A DNA stretch of 64,000 bases from CAWIJJ01 sp963836405 (GTDB taxonomy: Bacteria > Acidobacteriota > Terriglobia > Bryobacterales > Bryobacteraceae). The position numbers and the translations under genes are program-made. The stretch covers positions 124,001 to 188,000 of the forward strand of contig CAWIJL010000019.1 of assembly GCA_963836405.1 (NCBI GenBank), in the 5' to 3' direction. This document shows, piece by piece, positions 11,169-20,201 of this stretch. The notes beneath the pieces are model-generated. The model worked only from the letters and a program-made list of their open reading frames with translations. It was not told the origin of the DNA and did no database searches. Every line of letters starts with the position of its first letter. Position 1 is the first letter of the stretch.

Positions 11169-12503
11169 ATGGATGCGGAACTCAAGAACCTGCGGATCGA
11201 TCGCAATCGCCGGCGAACGGAAGGGTCGCGGTGGGCGAAGGTATGGATCGTCGGCGGCGTGCTTCTTTTTCTGGGCTTTGGGGCCTGGCGCCTGCTCTCG
11301 GGAGTTTTCGATAACGCGCCGGAGGTGGCGGTGCAGCGGGTTTCCGCGGCATCGGCCGGCGACGCGGCGAGCGGCGCGATCCTGAATGCCACCGGTTATA
11401 TCGTGGCCGCGCACAAGATCCAGGTGGCCGCCAAAGTCGTCGGCCGCGTGAAGTGGATCGGCGTGGATAAAGGCGACAAGGTCCGCGAGGGCCAGGTGAT
11501 CGTGCGGCTCGAAGACGACGAATACCAGGCGCAGCGGCAGCAGGCCAAGGGTCAGCTCGACAGCCTCCAGGCGCGGCTCGAGGAGGCCCTGAACGGATCG
11601 CGGCCGCAGGAAGTGGCGCAGGCGCAGGCCAATGTGGAGGCGGCGCGCGCCGACCTGGACAATGCCAAAGTCACGCTCGACCGCACCAAAAATCTGCTTC
11701 AGGAGGGCATCACGACGCGCCAGGCGCTGGACGATGCGCAGGCCCGCTACGACTCCGCCGTCTACAAAGTCAACGCGCTTCAGAAGACGCTGGAACTGGT
11801 GAAACTGGGGCCGAGGCGCGAGCAGGTGGACGCCCTGCGCGGGCAGGTGGAACAGATGAAAGGGGCGGTGGCTTACGCCGAGACGGCGCTGGCCAACACG
11901 GTGATTCGCGCTCCGGTGAGCGGGACCATTCTGGAGCGGGCGGTGGAGAAGGGCGAGTTCGTCACCACCGGATTCGTGGGCGATCGCGGGGCCAAAGGTT
12001 ACGTGGTTTCGCTGGCGGACCTGAACGATCTTCAGGTGGAGCTCGACATCAGCCAGAACGACTTTGCGAAGCTGCGCTCGGGACAACGCGGCATCGTCAC
12101 CACGGATGCATTTCCCGACCGCAAATACGAAGGCGCAATCAACGAGATCTCGCCCGAGGCGAACCGCCAGAAGGCCACCGTGCAGGTTAAGGTCCAGGTG
12201 ACGCACCCGGACGATTTTCTGCGGCCCGAGATGAATGCCAGCGTGGCGTTCTTGTCCGACGAGAAGCCCGGCGCTTCCGAGGGCGCGGCCGCTCGGCCGC
12301 TGGTGGTGGTGCCCACGACCGCGGTGCGGGACGGCGGCGTGTTCGTTTTCCTGGGCGGGAAGGCCGTGCGCCGGCCGGTGAAAACGGGCCCGACGAGCGC
12401 CGCGGGAATTCGCATCGAAGAGGGATTGATTGGCGGAGAGGACCTGATCGTGAACCCGCCCGCCGGCCTGAAGGACGGCGACAAAGTCCGCCAGAAAGCG
12501 TAA
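11169..12503 (+). CDS. Periplasmic adaptor subunit (HlyD/MacA type)
   Basis: Membrane-fusion protein of 444 residues linking the ABC permeases to the periplasm or outer membrane. A single N-terminal helix (WIVGGVLLFLGFGAWRLL, about 22-40) is followed by the first half of a biotinyl-lipoyl fold (HKIQVAAKVVGRVKWIGVDKGDKV), a long alpha-helical hairpin (about 115-245, rich in Gln, Ala and Glu), the second lipoyl half (VIRAPVSGTILE) and a beta-barrel domain. It starts 6 bp after the second permease and is followed by the ATPase after 2 bp, so all four products should be co-expressed. Confidence 0.9.
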   Translation: MDAELKNLRIDRNRRRTEGSRWAKVWIVGGVLLFLGFGAWRLLSGVFDNAPEVAVQRVSAASAGDAASGAILNATGYIVAAHKIQVAAKVVGRVKWIGVDKGDKVREGQVIVRLEDDEYQAQRQQAKGQLDSLQARLEEALNGSRPQEVAQAQANVEAARADLDNAKVTLDRTKNLLQEGITTRQALDDAQARYDSAVYKVNALQKTLELVKLGPRREQVDALRGQVEQMKGAVAYAETALANTVIRAPVSGTILERAVEKGEFVTTGFVGDRGAKGYVVSLADLNDLQVELDISQNDFAKLRSGQRGIVTTDAFPDRKYEGAINEISPEANRQKATVQVKVQVTHPDDFLRPEMNASVAFLSDEKPGASEGAAARPLVVVPTTAVRDGGVFVFLGGKAVRRPVKTGPTSAAGIRIEEGLIGGEDLIVNPPAGLKDGDKVRQKA

Positions 12504-12505
12504 CC

Positions 12506-13201
12506 ATGCCTGAACCGATCATCGAAACACGACAGCTCACCAAGGAGTTCATTCGCGACGAATTCCACGTGGTCGCCCTCAAGGAGGTGAGCCTGGAGAT
12601 TCAGAAGGGCGAGTTTATCGCCTTGATGGGGCCCTCGGGGTCGGGGAAATCGACGCTGCTGCACCTGATCGCGGCCATGGACCGGCCGACCGGCGGCGAG
12701 ATCCGCGTGCTCGGGCACAATCTGCGCGAGTTGAGCGACCGAGGCATCGCGCACTGGCGGAACGAGCATGTGGGATTCATCTTCCAGCAGTTCAACCTGA
12801 TTCCGGTGTTGACGGCGCTCGAAAACGTGGAGCTGCCGCTGAAGCTGACGAACCTCAGGAAGGCGGAACGCCGCGAGCACGCCGCCACGGCGCTGAACCT
12901 GGTGGGGCTCGGGGACCGCATGAAGCACCTGCCGCGACAACTATCCGGCGGGCAGGAGCAGAGGGTGGCGATTGCCCGGGCGATCGTCACGGACCCCGAC
13001 CTGCTGCTGGCCGACGAGCCGACCGGGAACCTCGATGCCGCCTCCGCGCAGGAGGTGCTGACCATCATGGGCAAGCTGAACCGCGACTTCGGCAAGACTA
13101 TCGTGATGGTGACGCACGACCCGCACGCCGCCGGCTTCGCGAGCCGGGTGCAGCATCTCGAGAAGGGTGAACTGGTAGCCGAAGCGGGGATCGCGGGCTG
13201 A
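12506..13201 (+). CDS. ABC exporter ATP-binding protein (MacB/LolD type)
   Basis: Cytoplasmic ATPase that powers the exporter. All nucleotide-binding motifs are intact in 231 residues: Walker A GPSGSGKST (about 44-52), Q-loop FIFQQFN, signature LSGGQEQRVAIARA (about 145) and Walker B LLLADEPTGNLD, then the H-loop VMVTHDPHAA. FIFQQFNLIPVLTALENVELPL is characteristic of the LolD/MacB/FtsE branch. It is the last gene of the four-gene set; the next gene has its own TATAAT box. Confidence 0.94.
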   Translation: MPEPIIETRQLTKEFIRDEFHVVALKEVSLEIQKGEFIALMGPSGSGKSTLLHLIAAMDRPTGGEIRVLGHNLRELSDRGIAHWRNEHVGFIFQQFNLIPVLTALENVELPLKLTNLRKAERREHAATALNLVGLGDRMKHLPRQLSGGQEQRVAIARAIVTDPDLLLADEPTGNLDAASAQEVLTIMGKLNRDFGKTIVMVTHDPHAAGFASRVQHLEKGELVAEAGIAG

Positions 13202-13233
13202 GACTCGGGTGTAGCCGGCAGCGCGCATTGTTT

Positions 13234-13247
13234 TATAATCGGGCCTA
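13234..13247 (+). promoter_or_regulatory. TATAAT -10 box just before the cyclophilin start
   Basis: A perfect TATAAT at 13234-13239 is followed by eight bases and then ATG 13248, the same geometry as at acnA. No Shine-Dalgarno sequence fits in the gap, consistent with leaderless transcription. Confidence 0.55.
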
Positions 13248-13997
13248 ATGAGAGTTTTTGCTATTCTTCTGCTTGCTGGTGCCGCGGCCCTCGCCCAAAC
13301 ACCCGCCAAATCCGCAGCCAAGACGCCTGCCAAAAGCGCCGCCAAACCGGCCGTCAAGAAAGCGGCGGCTGCTCCGCGTACCGCTTCGTTGATGAACCCC
13401 GCCGCCCTGCGTGCCAAGGCGCCGGAACTGTATAAAGTCCGGCTGAACACGACCAAAGGCGACGTCGAGATTGAAGTGCACCGTGCCTGGGCTCCGCTCG
13501 GCGCGGACCGTTTTTATAACCTGGCGAAGAACGGCTACTTCAGCAATGCCGCGTTTTTCCGCGTGATGCCGAATTTCATCGTGCAGTTCGGAATGGCCGC
13601 GAATCCGGCCATAGGCAAAGTCTGGCAGGATGCCCACATCAAAGACGACCCTCGCACGCAGAGCAACAAGCGGGGATACGTAGTGTTTGCGACGGCGGGA
13701 CCGAACACCCGCAGCAACCAGCTTTTCATCAATCTCGCGGACAACGCATTTCTCGACTCCCAGGGATTCTCGCCGTTCGGAGTGGTAACCGAGGGCATGG
13801 CCGTGGTGGACCAGATCTATTCCGGCTACGGCGATACTCCCGACCAGGGACAGATCCTGGCGCAGGGCAAGGCGTACCTGGATAAGAATTTCCCCAAGCT
13901 GGACTACATCAAATCGGCCACGGTGCTGCCGGCGGAGGGCGCCGCCCCGGCTGCGCCGGCGACGAAGGCCGCTCCCCCCGCGCCCACCAAGAAGTAG
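13248..13997 (+). CDS. Secreted peptidyl-prolyl isomerase, cyclophilin type
   Basis: A 249-residue cyclophilin expected to catalyse cis-trans isomerisation of Xaa-Pro bonds outside the cytoplasm. A signal peptide (MRVFAILLLAGAAALAQ) precedes a low-complexity Ala/Lys/Pro linker to about residue 50, possibly a cell-wall or nucleic-acid-like basic tether. The catalytic domain includes the active-site segment FFRVMPNFIVQFG and RSNQLFINLADN; the usual FHR arginine is present. The C-terminus is again Ala/Pro-rich. The extensions make it longer than minimal bacterial cyclophilins. It appears to be transcribed alone. Confidence 0.92.
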   Translation: MRVFAILLLAGAAALAQTPAKSAAKTPAKSAAKPAVKKAAAAPRTASLMNPAALRAKAPELYKVRLNTTKGDVEIEVHRAWAPLGADRFYNLAKNGYFSNAAFFRVMPNFIVQFGMAANPAIGKVWQDAHIKDDPRTQSNKRGYVVFATAGPNTRSNQLFINLADNAFLDSQGFSPFGVVTEGMAVVDQIYSGYGDTPDQGQILAQGKAYLDKNFPKLDYIKSATVLPAEGAAPAAPATKAAPPAPTKK

Positions 13998-14008
13998 ATC
14001 GTCCCTCA

Positions 14009-14027
14009 GGGGCGGCCCGCCCGCCCC
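14009..14027 (+). terminator. GC-rich hairpin between cyclophilin and 5'-nucleotidase genes
   Basis: GGGGCGG at 14009-14015 pairs with CCGCCCC at 14021-14027 around a five-base loop. It sits 11 bp after the cyclophilin stop but lacks a T tract, so it may be a weak or factor-assisted terminator. A TATACT box for the next gene begins at 14030. Confidence 0.35.
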
Positions 14028-14049
14028 GCTATACTCGTAGCAGCACCCT

Positions 14050-15759
14050 ATGCGCTCCCGTTGTGCCCTTCTCTTGCTTTGCGCCGGACTTGCCTGGCCG
14101 CAATCCGTCCGCGTCACCGTACTCGCCACGACGGATATGCACGGAAACATTTTTCCGGTGGACTATACGACGGACCGTCCGGCCGCGCGAGGTTTGGCCA
14201 AGCTGGCGACGCTGATCCGGCAGGCGCAAGCGGAGAATCCGAACAACCTGTTGATCGATTGCGGGGACACGATTCAGGGCACTCCGCTCGAATACGTCTA
14301 TCAGGCCTATGTGCGCACCGGCAAGCCGCCGCTCGACCTGCGCGCGCCCGCCGGGTTCGCGGCTGAGCCGATGATGACCGCCATGAACAAGCTCGGCTAC
14401 GATGCCATGGCGGTGGGGAATCACGAGTACAATTTCGGCCTCAAGAACTTCAATAACGCGCGCTCGACGGCCCGTTTCCCGTGGCTTTCCGCGAATACCG
14501 TGGTTGCTCCGGGGGGCGCGGAGAAGCCTTTTCAGGCGTACATCGTGAAGACCGTGGGCGGCGTGAAAGTAGCGGTGATCGGGCTCACCACGCCGGCCGT
14601 TCCCACTTGGGAAAAGCCGGAGAATTACGGGTCGTACCGCTTTCTTCCGGCGGTGGAGGCGACGCGGAAGGCGATTGCGGAGCTGCGAGGAAACGAGAAG
14701 CCGGACGCGATCGTAGTGGCCGCCCACTCGGGACTGGGACGCAATCCCGCGACGGGGGCGGTGGAGTCCGGGAGCGAGAATTTTGTATACGAACTGGCGA
14801 CCCAGGTGCCGGAGATCGACGCAATTTTTTACGGCCATTCGCACCAGCAGATGGAGGGTCTCGAGATCGGGAAGGTGCTGGCGGTGCAGCCGAAGAACTG
14901 GGCGATTTCGCTGGGGCGGCTGGATTTCGAGATGGAGAAGAAGCCCGGCGGCGGCTGGACGGTTGCGTCGAAGAAGAGCCGCCTGATTCCGGTGACGGCG
15001 GAAACAGCGGCGGCGCCCGACATTGTCGCTATCGGCAAGCCGTATCACGAACTGGCCGAGGCTTACCTCAACACGCCGGTGGCGACTTCGCCGCGCGACC
15101 TGAACGCTTCTCTCGGCCGCGTGGAAGATACGGCGCTGGTGGACGCGGTGCAGCAGGTTCAATTTTTCTACAGCAAGGCGGACGTGTCCTTCACGGCGCT
15201 GTTCAACCCCGCAGTGCGGGTGCCCAAGGGGCAGGTCACGGTGCGGCAGATTGCGGCGCTGTACCCCTACGACAACGAGTTGTTCCTGATCGAGGGGACT
15301 GGCAAGATGGTGAAGGACGCGCTCGAAAACTCGGCCCGTTATTACCTTTCCTGCACGGGCGAGCGCTGCGGGCAGCCGCCGCTCACCAACCGCTCGGTGG
15401 CGGGGTTCAACTACGACATGGCCGAAGGCGTGGACTACGAAATCGACCTGACGCGACCCGAAGGCGACCGCATCCGCAATCTACGCTACAAGGGGAAGCC
15501 GCTCGGGCCGGACGAAAAACTGCGGATCGCCATCAACAATTACCGGGCCGCGGGCAGCGCGGGTTACTCCATGTTCCTGGGCGCCAAAGAGCTGTGGCGC
15601 TCAGGCGAGGAGATCCGCGATTTGATGGTCCGCTATTACACGGAGCGGAAGACGCTGCCGGCGGAGGCCAGCGGCAACTGGCGCGTGCTGCCGGATGCGG
15701 CGCGGCTCACGCTGGAACGGGAAGCGCGCTCGCAGGCCGGACGGCCGCAGTTGCAGTAG
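14050..15759 (+). CDS. Secreted 5'-nucleotidase/metallophosphoesterase (UshA type)
   Basis: A 569-residue periplasmic two-metal phosphoesterase, likely hydrolysing nucleotides or related phosphate esters for phosphate and nucleoside salvage. A signal peptide (MRSRCALLLLCAGLAWPQ) is followed by the metallophosphatase domain with metal-ligand motifs TTDMHGN, DCGDTIQGT, GNHEYNFG and FYGHSHQ, then a C-terminal nucleotidase domain (about 330-550) containing NNYRAAGSAGYSMF. Length and two-domain plan match the UshA family, though the usual GNHEFD reads GNHEYN. A TATACT box lies 14 bp upstream of the ATG. Substrate specificity is not inferred. Confidence 0.9.
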   Translation: MRSRCALLLLCAGLAWPQSVRVTVLATTDMHGNIFPVDYTTDRPAARGLAKLATLIRQAQAENPNNLLIDCGDTIQGTPLEYVYQAYVRTGKPPLDLRAPAGFAAEPMMTAMNKLGYDAMAVGNHEYNFGLKNFNNARSTARFPWLSANTVVAPGGAEKPFQAYIVKTVGGVKVAVIGLTTPAVPTWEKPENYGSYRFLPAVEATRKAIAELRGNEKPDAIVVAAHSGLGRNPATGAVESGSENFVYELATQVPEIDAIFYGHSHQQMEGLEIGKVLAVQPKNWAISLGRLDFEMEKKPGGGWTVASKKSRLIPVTAETAAAPDIVAIGKPYHELAEAYLNTPVATSPRDLNASLGRVEDTALVDAVQQVQFFYSKADVSFTALFNPAVRVPKGQVTVRQIAALYPYDNELFLIEGTGKMVKDALENSARYYLSCTGERCGQPPLTNRSVAGFNYDMAEGVDYEIDLTRPEGDRIRNLRYKGKPLGPDEKLRIAINNYRAAGSAGYSMFLGAKELWRSGEEIRDLMVRYYTERKTLPAEASGNWRVLPDAARLTLEREARSQAGRPQLQ

Positions 15760-15782
15760 GGCGGTCGCGGCTTCGAATGGGG

Positions 15783-16118
15783 TCAGGGCTCCTGACACTC
15801 GCCGCAGGGGCAGATGCGGCGGAAATGCTCGTAAGAGTAAATTCCGGCGCTGTGACCGTCGCTCCAGTTTATTTTGATGGCATAGTTGCCCACCGGCTCG
15901 ACGGAGAGCATCTTGAGCGCGGGCTTGAACATCTGGAACGGGTTGGCCGATTCGGGCTGGCGCGGCGGGGTGCCGTGCGCTCCGGTGCAACCGGCGCAGG
16001 GGCATTTGTCGCGGAGGTACTCCAGGCCGTAGTCGCTGTGGTGGCCGTCCTTCCAGTCGATTTTGATGCCTTTCGATTTGGAAATCGCCAGGTGTTCGGG
16101 GTCGGTTAAAAAAGACAT
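15783..16118 (-). CDS. DUF971 domain protein
   Basis: A 111-residue soluble protein of the DUF971 (GBBH-like N-terminal) family. It shows the typical IDWKDGHHSDYGLEYLRDKCPCAGC and INWSDGHSAGIYSYEHFRRICPCGEC repeats, with Cys pairs placed as in family members that are thought to bind metal. The same domain occurs beside Fe-S carrier proteins, but here it sits 2 bp downstream of relA on the same strand and is probably cotranscribed with it. The biochemical role is not known. Confidence 0.88.
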   Translation of the reverse strand: MSFLTDPEHLAISKSKGIKIDWKDGHHSDYGLEYLRDKCPCAGCTGAHGTPPRQPESANPFQMFKPALKMLSVEPVGNYAIKINWSDGHSAGIYSYEHFRRICPCGECQEP

Positions 16119-16120
16119 TG

Positions 16121-18346
16121 TCAGTTATAAAGACGCTCGACGTCGCGCACGCCGGAGATGCGCCGCATGGCGGAGACGAGCTTTTCGAGCTGCTTCTTGT
16201 CCCGCACATCCACGGTCATTTCCACGACGCCGCCGCCCTGGTCCATGTCGGTTTTGGCTTCCAGGCTGCGGATGTTCGTATTTTCGTTCGAGAGCACGTT
16301 GGTGAGCTGGTTCAGCATGCCGGGGCGGTCGTCGGTATGAATGATGATGCGCACCGGGAAGGCGTCTTCGGCGGCGCGCGCCCACTCGACTTCGATCTTG
16401 CGCTCCACATCGTAGAGCAGGCTCTGCACGTTGGGGCAGGCCTTGGAATGGACCGCGACGCCCTTGCCGCGCGTCACGTATCCGACGATGGCTTCGCCGC
16501 GAATGGGGTTGCAGCACTTGGCCCGGTACACCAGCAGGTCGTCCACGCCGCGCACTTTGATGACGCCGTCGCCATCGTGCGGGCGCCCCGGCATGGTGGC
16601 GGGGAGAGTGGTTTCGGGCGCGGGCGCGGGCTCTTCCTTGACCATCCCGGGCGCGGCCTTGCTCAACACCTGGCGGGCGGAGAACCTGCCGTAGCCGAGG
16701 GCGGCGTACAGGTCCTCCATCTTGCTGTACCCGTATTCGGCGGCCACACGCTCGAATTCGGCGCGGCCGATTTTGCCCAACTGGACACCCAGGCGGCGCG
16801 CCTCCTTTTCCAGGTATTTCTGGCCGATCTCGATGGCCTTGACGCGCTCGCTGGCGTTGATGACGTGCTTGATCTTGTTGCGCGCGCGAGTAGTCTTGAC
16901 GAAGGCCAGCCAGTCCTTGCTCGGCTCGTGGCCGGGCTGGGTCATGATCTCGACGATGTCGCCGTTGCGCAGCGAGGAACGCAGCGGAACGATGCGGCCG
17001 TTGACCTTGGCCCCGACGCAGGTGGCGCCGACGTCCGAGTGGATGGCGTAAGCGAAGTCGATGGGGGTGGCTTCCCGCGGCAGCACGATGACCTTGCCGC
17101 GCGGCGTGAAGGTGTAGACCTCTTCCGGGTACAGGTCCACCTTGAGGGTGGACATGAACTCGCTCGGATCCTGCACGTCGCGCTGCCATTCCACCAGGTG
17201 GCGCAGCCAGGCGATGCGCTGGTCGTCGGCGGCCGGTCCGCGGCGGCCTTCCTTGTACTTCCAGTGCGCCGCGATGCCCTCTTCGGCGATGCGGTGCATC
17301 TCTTCGGTCCGGATCTGCACTTCGAAAGTCTGGCCTTGCGGTCCGACCACGGAGGTGTGAAGCGATTGATAGAGGTTCGGCCGCGGGATGGCGATGAAGT
17401 CCTTGATGCGGCCGGGAATGGGCCGCCACTTGTTGTGGATCACGCCCAGCGCGGCGTAGCAGTTCTTCACCGAGTCGGTGAGGATGCGCAGGGCCATGAG
17501 GTCGTAGACCTGGTCCACGGTAATTTTCTGCCGCCGCAGTTTCTGGAACACGGAGTAGGGCCGCTTCACGCGTCCGTCGATGCGGGCGGGAATGCCCTCG
17601 CGCCGGAGCTCGGCTTCCACGGTCTGGCGGATCTGGTTGAGGAACTCCTCGCTGGAGTGGCGGCGCGATTCGATGGCGGCCAGGATCTCTTCGTAGGCGT
17701 CGGGTTCGAGGTGCTGGAAGGCCAGGTCTTCGAGCTCGCCGCGAATCTTGCCCATGCCGAGGCGGTGGGCGATGGGCGCGTAGATCTCGATGGTTTCGCG
17801 GGCGATGCGCTCGCGGCGCTCGGGACTGAGGTAGCCCAGGGTGCGCATGTTGTGCATGCGGTCGGCGAGCTTGACCATGATGACGCGGATATCCTCCACC
17901 ATGGCCAGGAGCATTTTGCGAAAGCTTTCGGCCTGCCGGTCCTCGGCGGAGAAAACGTCCAGCTTACTGAGTTTGGTGAGGCCGTCCACGCAGCGCGCGA
18001 CTTCCTCGCCGAATTCCTTGCGGACCTGTTCCACGGTGACGCTGGTGTCTTCCACGACGTCGTGGAGAATGCCGGTCTGAATGGCCACCAGGTCCATGAG
18101 CATGCCAGCCAGGATGTGGGCGACCATGAGCGGATGGGCCATATACGGCTCGCCGGAATCGCGGGCCTGGCCGGCGTGATATTGGGCGGCGAAGCGGTAT
18201 GCCTTTTCGACAGCCCGGAGATCGTCGTTGGGACGGTACTCGCGAATCCTGGCTTCGAGTTCGCGGTACAACTGTTCCACCGGATCGACAGGGGACGATG
18301 GTAAGGCGGATTCCGACAGGCTGGCGGGTTCGGATGCCACTCTCAC
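16121..18346 (-). CDS. RelA/SpoT bifunctional (p)ppGpp synthetase/hydrolase
   Basis: Stringent-response enzyme that makes and degrades (p)ppGpp. The 741-residue protein has the complete long-RSH order: an HD hydrolase domain (about 50-200) with intact HDVVEDT and KLADRMHNMRTL motifs, a synthetase domain (about 240-350) with the conserved RPNLYQSLHTSV substrate loop, a TGS domain (about 405-465), a zinc-finger/helical region and a C-terminal ACT domain. Intact HD residues argue for a bifunctional Rel rather than a synthetase-only RelA. The start is GTG 18346 (MRVASEP). It is upstream of and close to the DUF971 gene. Confidence 0.95.
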   Translation of the reverse strand: MRVASEPASLSESALPSSPVDPVEQLYRELEARIREYRPNDDLRAVEKAYRFAAQYHAGQARDSGEPYMAHPLMVAHILAGMLMDLVAIQTGILHDVVEDTSVTVEQVRKEFGEEVARCVDGLTKLSKLDVFSAEDRQAESFRKMLLAMVEDIRVIMVKLADRMHNMRTLGYLSPERRERIARETIEIYAPIAHRLGMGKIRGELEDLAFQHLEPDAYEEILAAIESRRHSSEEFLNQIRQTVEAELRREGIPARIDGRVKRPYSVFQKLRRQKITVDQVYDLMALRILTDSVKNCYAALGVIHNKWRPIPGRIKDFIAIPRPNLYQSLHTSVVGPQGQTFEVQIRTEEMHRIAEEGIAAHWKYKEGRRGPAADDQRIAWLRHLVEWQRDVQDPSEFMSTLKVDLYPEEVYTFTPRGKVIVLPREATPIDFAYAIHSDVGATCVGAKVNGRIVPLRSSLRNGDIVEIMTQPGHEPSKDWLAFVKTTRARNKIKHVINASERVKAIEIGQKYLEKEARRLGVQLGKIGRAEFERVAAEYGYSKMEDLYAALGYGRFSARQVLSKAAPGMVKEEPAPAPETTLPATMPGRPHDGDGVIKVRGVDDLLVYRAKCCNPIRGEAIVGYVTRGKGVAVHSKACPNVQSLLYDVERKIEVEWARAAEDAFPVRIIIHTDDRPGMLNQLTNVLSNENTNIRSLEAKTDMDQGGGVVEMTVDVRDKKQLEKLVSAMRRISGVRDVERLYN

Positions 18347-18371
18347 TCAATTGTAGCAGCGTGAGCTCGGG

Positions 18372-18421
18372 TGCAAAAGAAAACGCGGGGTAGGCCGGGC
18401 GGAAAGCCCGGTGCCCCGCGT
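18372..18421 (-). terminator. Rho-independent terminator after the TPR lipoprotein gene
   Basis: On the minus strand ACGCGGGG pairs with CCCCGCGT (18383-18390 with 18414-18421), enclosing a second stem CCGGGC/GCCCGG, followed by TTTCTTTTG. It ends the TonB/ExbBD/TPR transcript 25 bp after its last stop and separates it from relA. Confidence 0.88.
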
Positions 18422-18445
18422 CCTGTTCCAAGCGAAAACCGTGGA

Positions 18446-19255
18446 CTACTTCTGATCCATGGTGATGCCGCCGCCGCTCGATGCTTTGCGTTCGGCCTTG
18501 ATTTTCTTGGTGGCGAGCGCCTTGTCCACCCACTCGTCGGCCTTTTTGATCTCCGCTTCGTACTCGGCCTTGCTGTCCGCCAGGTCGGCACGTTCGCGGA
18601 TGAGCAGGTTTTCGTAGGCCATGGCGTCGTCGTATTCCGGATCGATCTGCAGCGCCCTGTCGAGCGAGGCGAGACCGGAGTCGATGACGGGGCCGTACTG
18701 TGCCTTCAACTCTTCGCGTACCTTTTTGTCCTTGATGGGACCGGGATCTTCCTGCTTCATCCCGAGGTTGGCGCGCGCCGTACCATAGGCCGGATACCAC
18801 TTCGACCAGGCGATAAATCCGAGGCTGTAGTGAGCTTCCTTGTTGCTCGGATCGACGGCGATCAGCTTTTCATACCACTGCTGGGCTTCGTCCCACTTCT
18901 TCTGATTGAGGTAAAGGGACGCGATGGAGGCCATGGCGACCTTATCCTTGGGATCCTGATCCAGCACTTTCATGAACTGGTCGTGGGCCGCCTGCGCCAT
19001 CTGGTTGTTTTCCGGGGACTCGGCGCCGGGGATGTACTGCTGCATGTAGGCCGTGGCGAGATACAGGCGCGCCGTGGGGAAATTCGGATCGAGTTCCACG
19101 GCTTTCTTGAAGCTCTCGACGGCCTCGGCGTACTGCGCGTTCTTGAACGCCTGCACGCCTTTGTTCAGGCGGTCGCGGGACTGCAATTTGCTGCAGCCGG
19201 TGCTCAACAGGGCCAGCGCCGCCAGACTGAGCACTACAATAAGTTTCCGCATCAC
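18446..19255 (-). CDS. Tetratricopeptide-repeat lipoprotein
   Basis: A 269-residue lipoprotein: the N-terminus MMRKLIVVLSLAALALLSTGC carries a lipobox, so the protein should be lipid-anchored on the periplasmic side. At least three TPR units follow (AQYAEAVESFKKAVELDPNFPTARLYLATAY, KDKVAMASIASLYL, and the KWDEAQQWYEKLIAVDPSNKEAHYSLGF repeat), each quoted here only in part as a repeat class, then a coiled-coil-like Lys/Glu tail. It is the last gene of the TonB-ExbB-ExbD-ExbD series and overlaps the upstream ExbD by 4 bp. A scaffold role for the envelope complex is inferred from context only. Confidence 0.85.
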   Translation of the reverse strand: MMRKLIVVLSLAALALLSTGCSKLQSRDRLNKGVQAFKNAQYAEAVESFKKAVELDPNFPTARLYLATAYMQQYIPGAESPENNQMAQAAHDQFMKVLDQDPKDKVAMASIASLYLNQKKWDEAQQWYEKLIAVDPSNKEAHYSLGFIAWSKWYPAYGTARANLGMKQEDPGPIKDKKVREELKAQYGPVIDSGLASLDRALQIDPEYDDAMAYENLLIRERADLADSKAEYEAEIKKADEWVDKALATKKIKAERKASSGGGITMDQK

Positions 19256-19680
19256 TGTCCCGCCTCCACCGCTTTCGTCATCAGGCCCACCTTATCGATA
19301 CCGGCCCCGTGGGCGATGTCGATGGCAGTGGCCACGGCCCGGAATTCCAGGTCGGGATCCCCTTTGACGAAGACCACGCGTTCGGCGCGGGTTTTGAAGA
19401 TTTCCTGCAACCGGGCGCCCATCGAGGCCTCTTCGATCGGGTCCTGATTGATCGAGTATTTGGGACCTTTGTCCACGACGATCACCACCGTTCGGAGGTC
19501 CGACTGGTTCGGCGGCTGGTTCGGCGGCGGAGGCTGCGGAACCAGTGCTTCAAGGCCCTTCGGCGTCAGGGGCGTGATCACCATGAAAATGATAATCAGC
19601 ACAAGCAGGACGTCGATCATCGGCGTCATGTTGATGTCGGCTTTCGGACCACTACCGGGCCCGCCTACGGACATTCCCAT
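19252..19680 (-). CDS. ExbD/TolR biopolymer transport protein (second copy)
   Basis: A 142-residue ExbD-family protein with one membrane helix (INMTPMIDVLLVLIIIFMVI) near residues 17-36 and a periplasmic domain. The aspartate in MIDVLLVL is the conserved proton-path residue. With ExbB and TonB it would form the inner-membrane motor for TonB-dependent uptake. It lies 12 bp after a paralogous ExbD and overlaps the TPR lipoprotein gene by 4 bp. Two tandem ExbDs of differing sequence suggest a mixed ExbD dimer in the motor. Confidence 0.92.
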   Translation of the reverse strand: MGMSVGGPGSGPKADINMTPMIDVLLVLIIIFMVITPLTPKGLEALVPQPPPPNQPPNQSDLRTVVIVVDKGPKYSINQDPIEEASMGARLQEIFKTRAERVVFVKGDPDLEFRAVATAIDIAHGAGIDKVGLMTKAVEAGQ

Positions 19681-19692
19681 AAAATTGCTCCT

Positions 19693-20154
19693 TTATAAAT
19701 CCGGTCTACTGCCCCGCGGGCGGGGTCGCGGTTTCGGCCGTTTTTCCTGAGACTGTTCGGTCAGAAGACCGATGTTATCCACGCCTGCCGCGCGCAGGTT
19801 ATCTACCACGTCTACCACTCTTTCATACCTGGCACGGGAGTCCGACTTCACGAACACGGTTTTATCGATCCGGTTTGTGAGCAGGTCCTTCACCTTGGCG
19901 GGCATATCGGCGGGCGACAACTGCGTGGTATTCAAATACGTCTTGCCGTCCCGCGTCACGGCGCAGACAATTGCATCGCTTTTGTCGGCGGCGGCCATCG
20001 GGATCGGGTTCTTGGTCTTGGCAAGGTCCACGCTGACGCCTTTTGACAACATCGGCGTGATGACCATAAAGATGATCAACATCACGAGCATCACGTCAAC
20101 CATGGGGGTGACGTTAATGTCGGCCATCGGAGGCGGCGCCTTCATCAGTTTCAT
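19693..20154 (-). CDS. ExbD/TolR biopolymer transport protein (first copy)
   Basis: An ExbD-family protein of 153 residues from ATG 20154, which is preceded by a good GGAGAAG ribosome site; an upstream in-frame start would only add 11 residues covering that site. The single helix NVTPMVDVMLVMLIIFMVIT holds the conserved aspartate. The C-terminus is Pro/Arg-rich (KRPKPRPRPRGSRP), unlike its tandem neighbour. It follows ExbB across a 119-bp gap that contains a strong hairpin. Confidence 0.92.
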   Translation of the reverse strand: MKLMKAPPPMADINVTPMVDVMLVMLIIFMVITPMLSKGVSVDLAKTKNPIPMAAADKSDAIVCAVTRDGKTYLNTTQLSPADMPAKVKDLLTNRIDKTVFVKSDSRARYERVVDVVDNLRAAGVDNIGLLTEQSQEKRPKPRPRPRGSRPDL

Positions 20155-20201
20155 GTTTGCTTCTCCTTCGCCACGTGAATTTCGCAACCAGCTTCAGGTT
20201 T

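Noticed and set aside
14009..14027. Strong intrinsic terminator after the cyclophilin gene
   Set aside because: The stem is good but no T tract follows; kept only as a low-confidence hairpin.
16118..18304. Long open frame antisense to relA
   Set aside because: Mirror of the RelA/SpoT coding sequence with biased composition and no recognisable motif.
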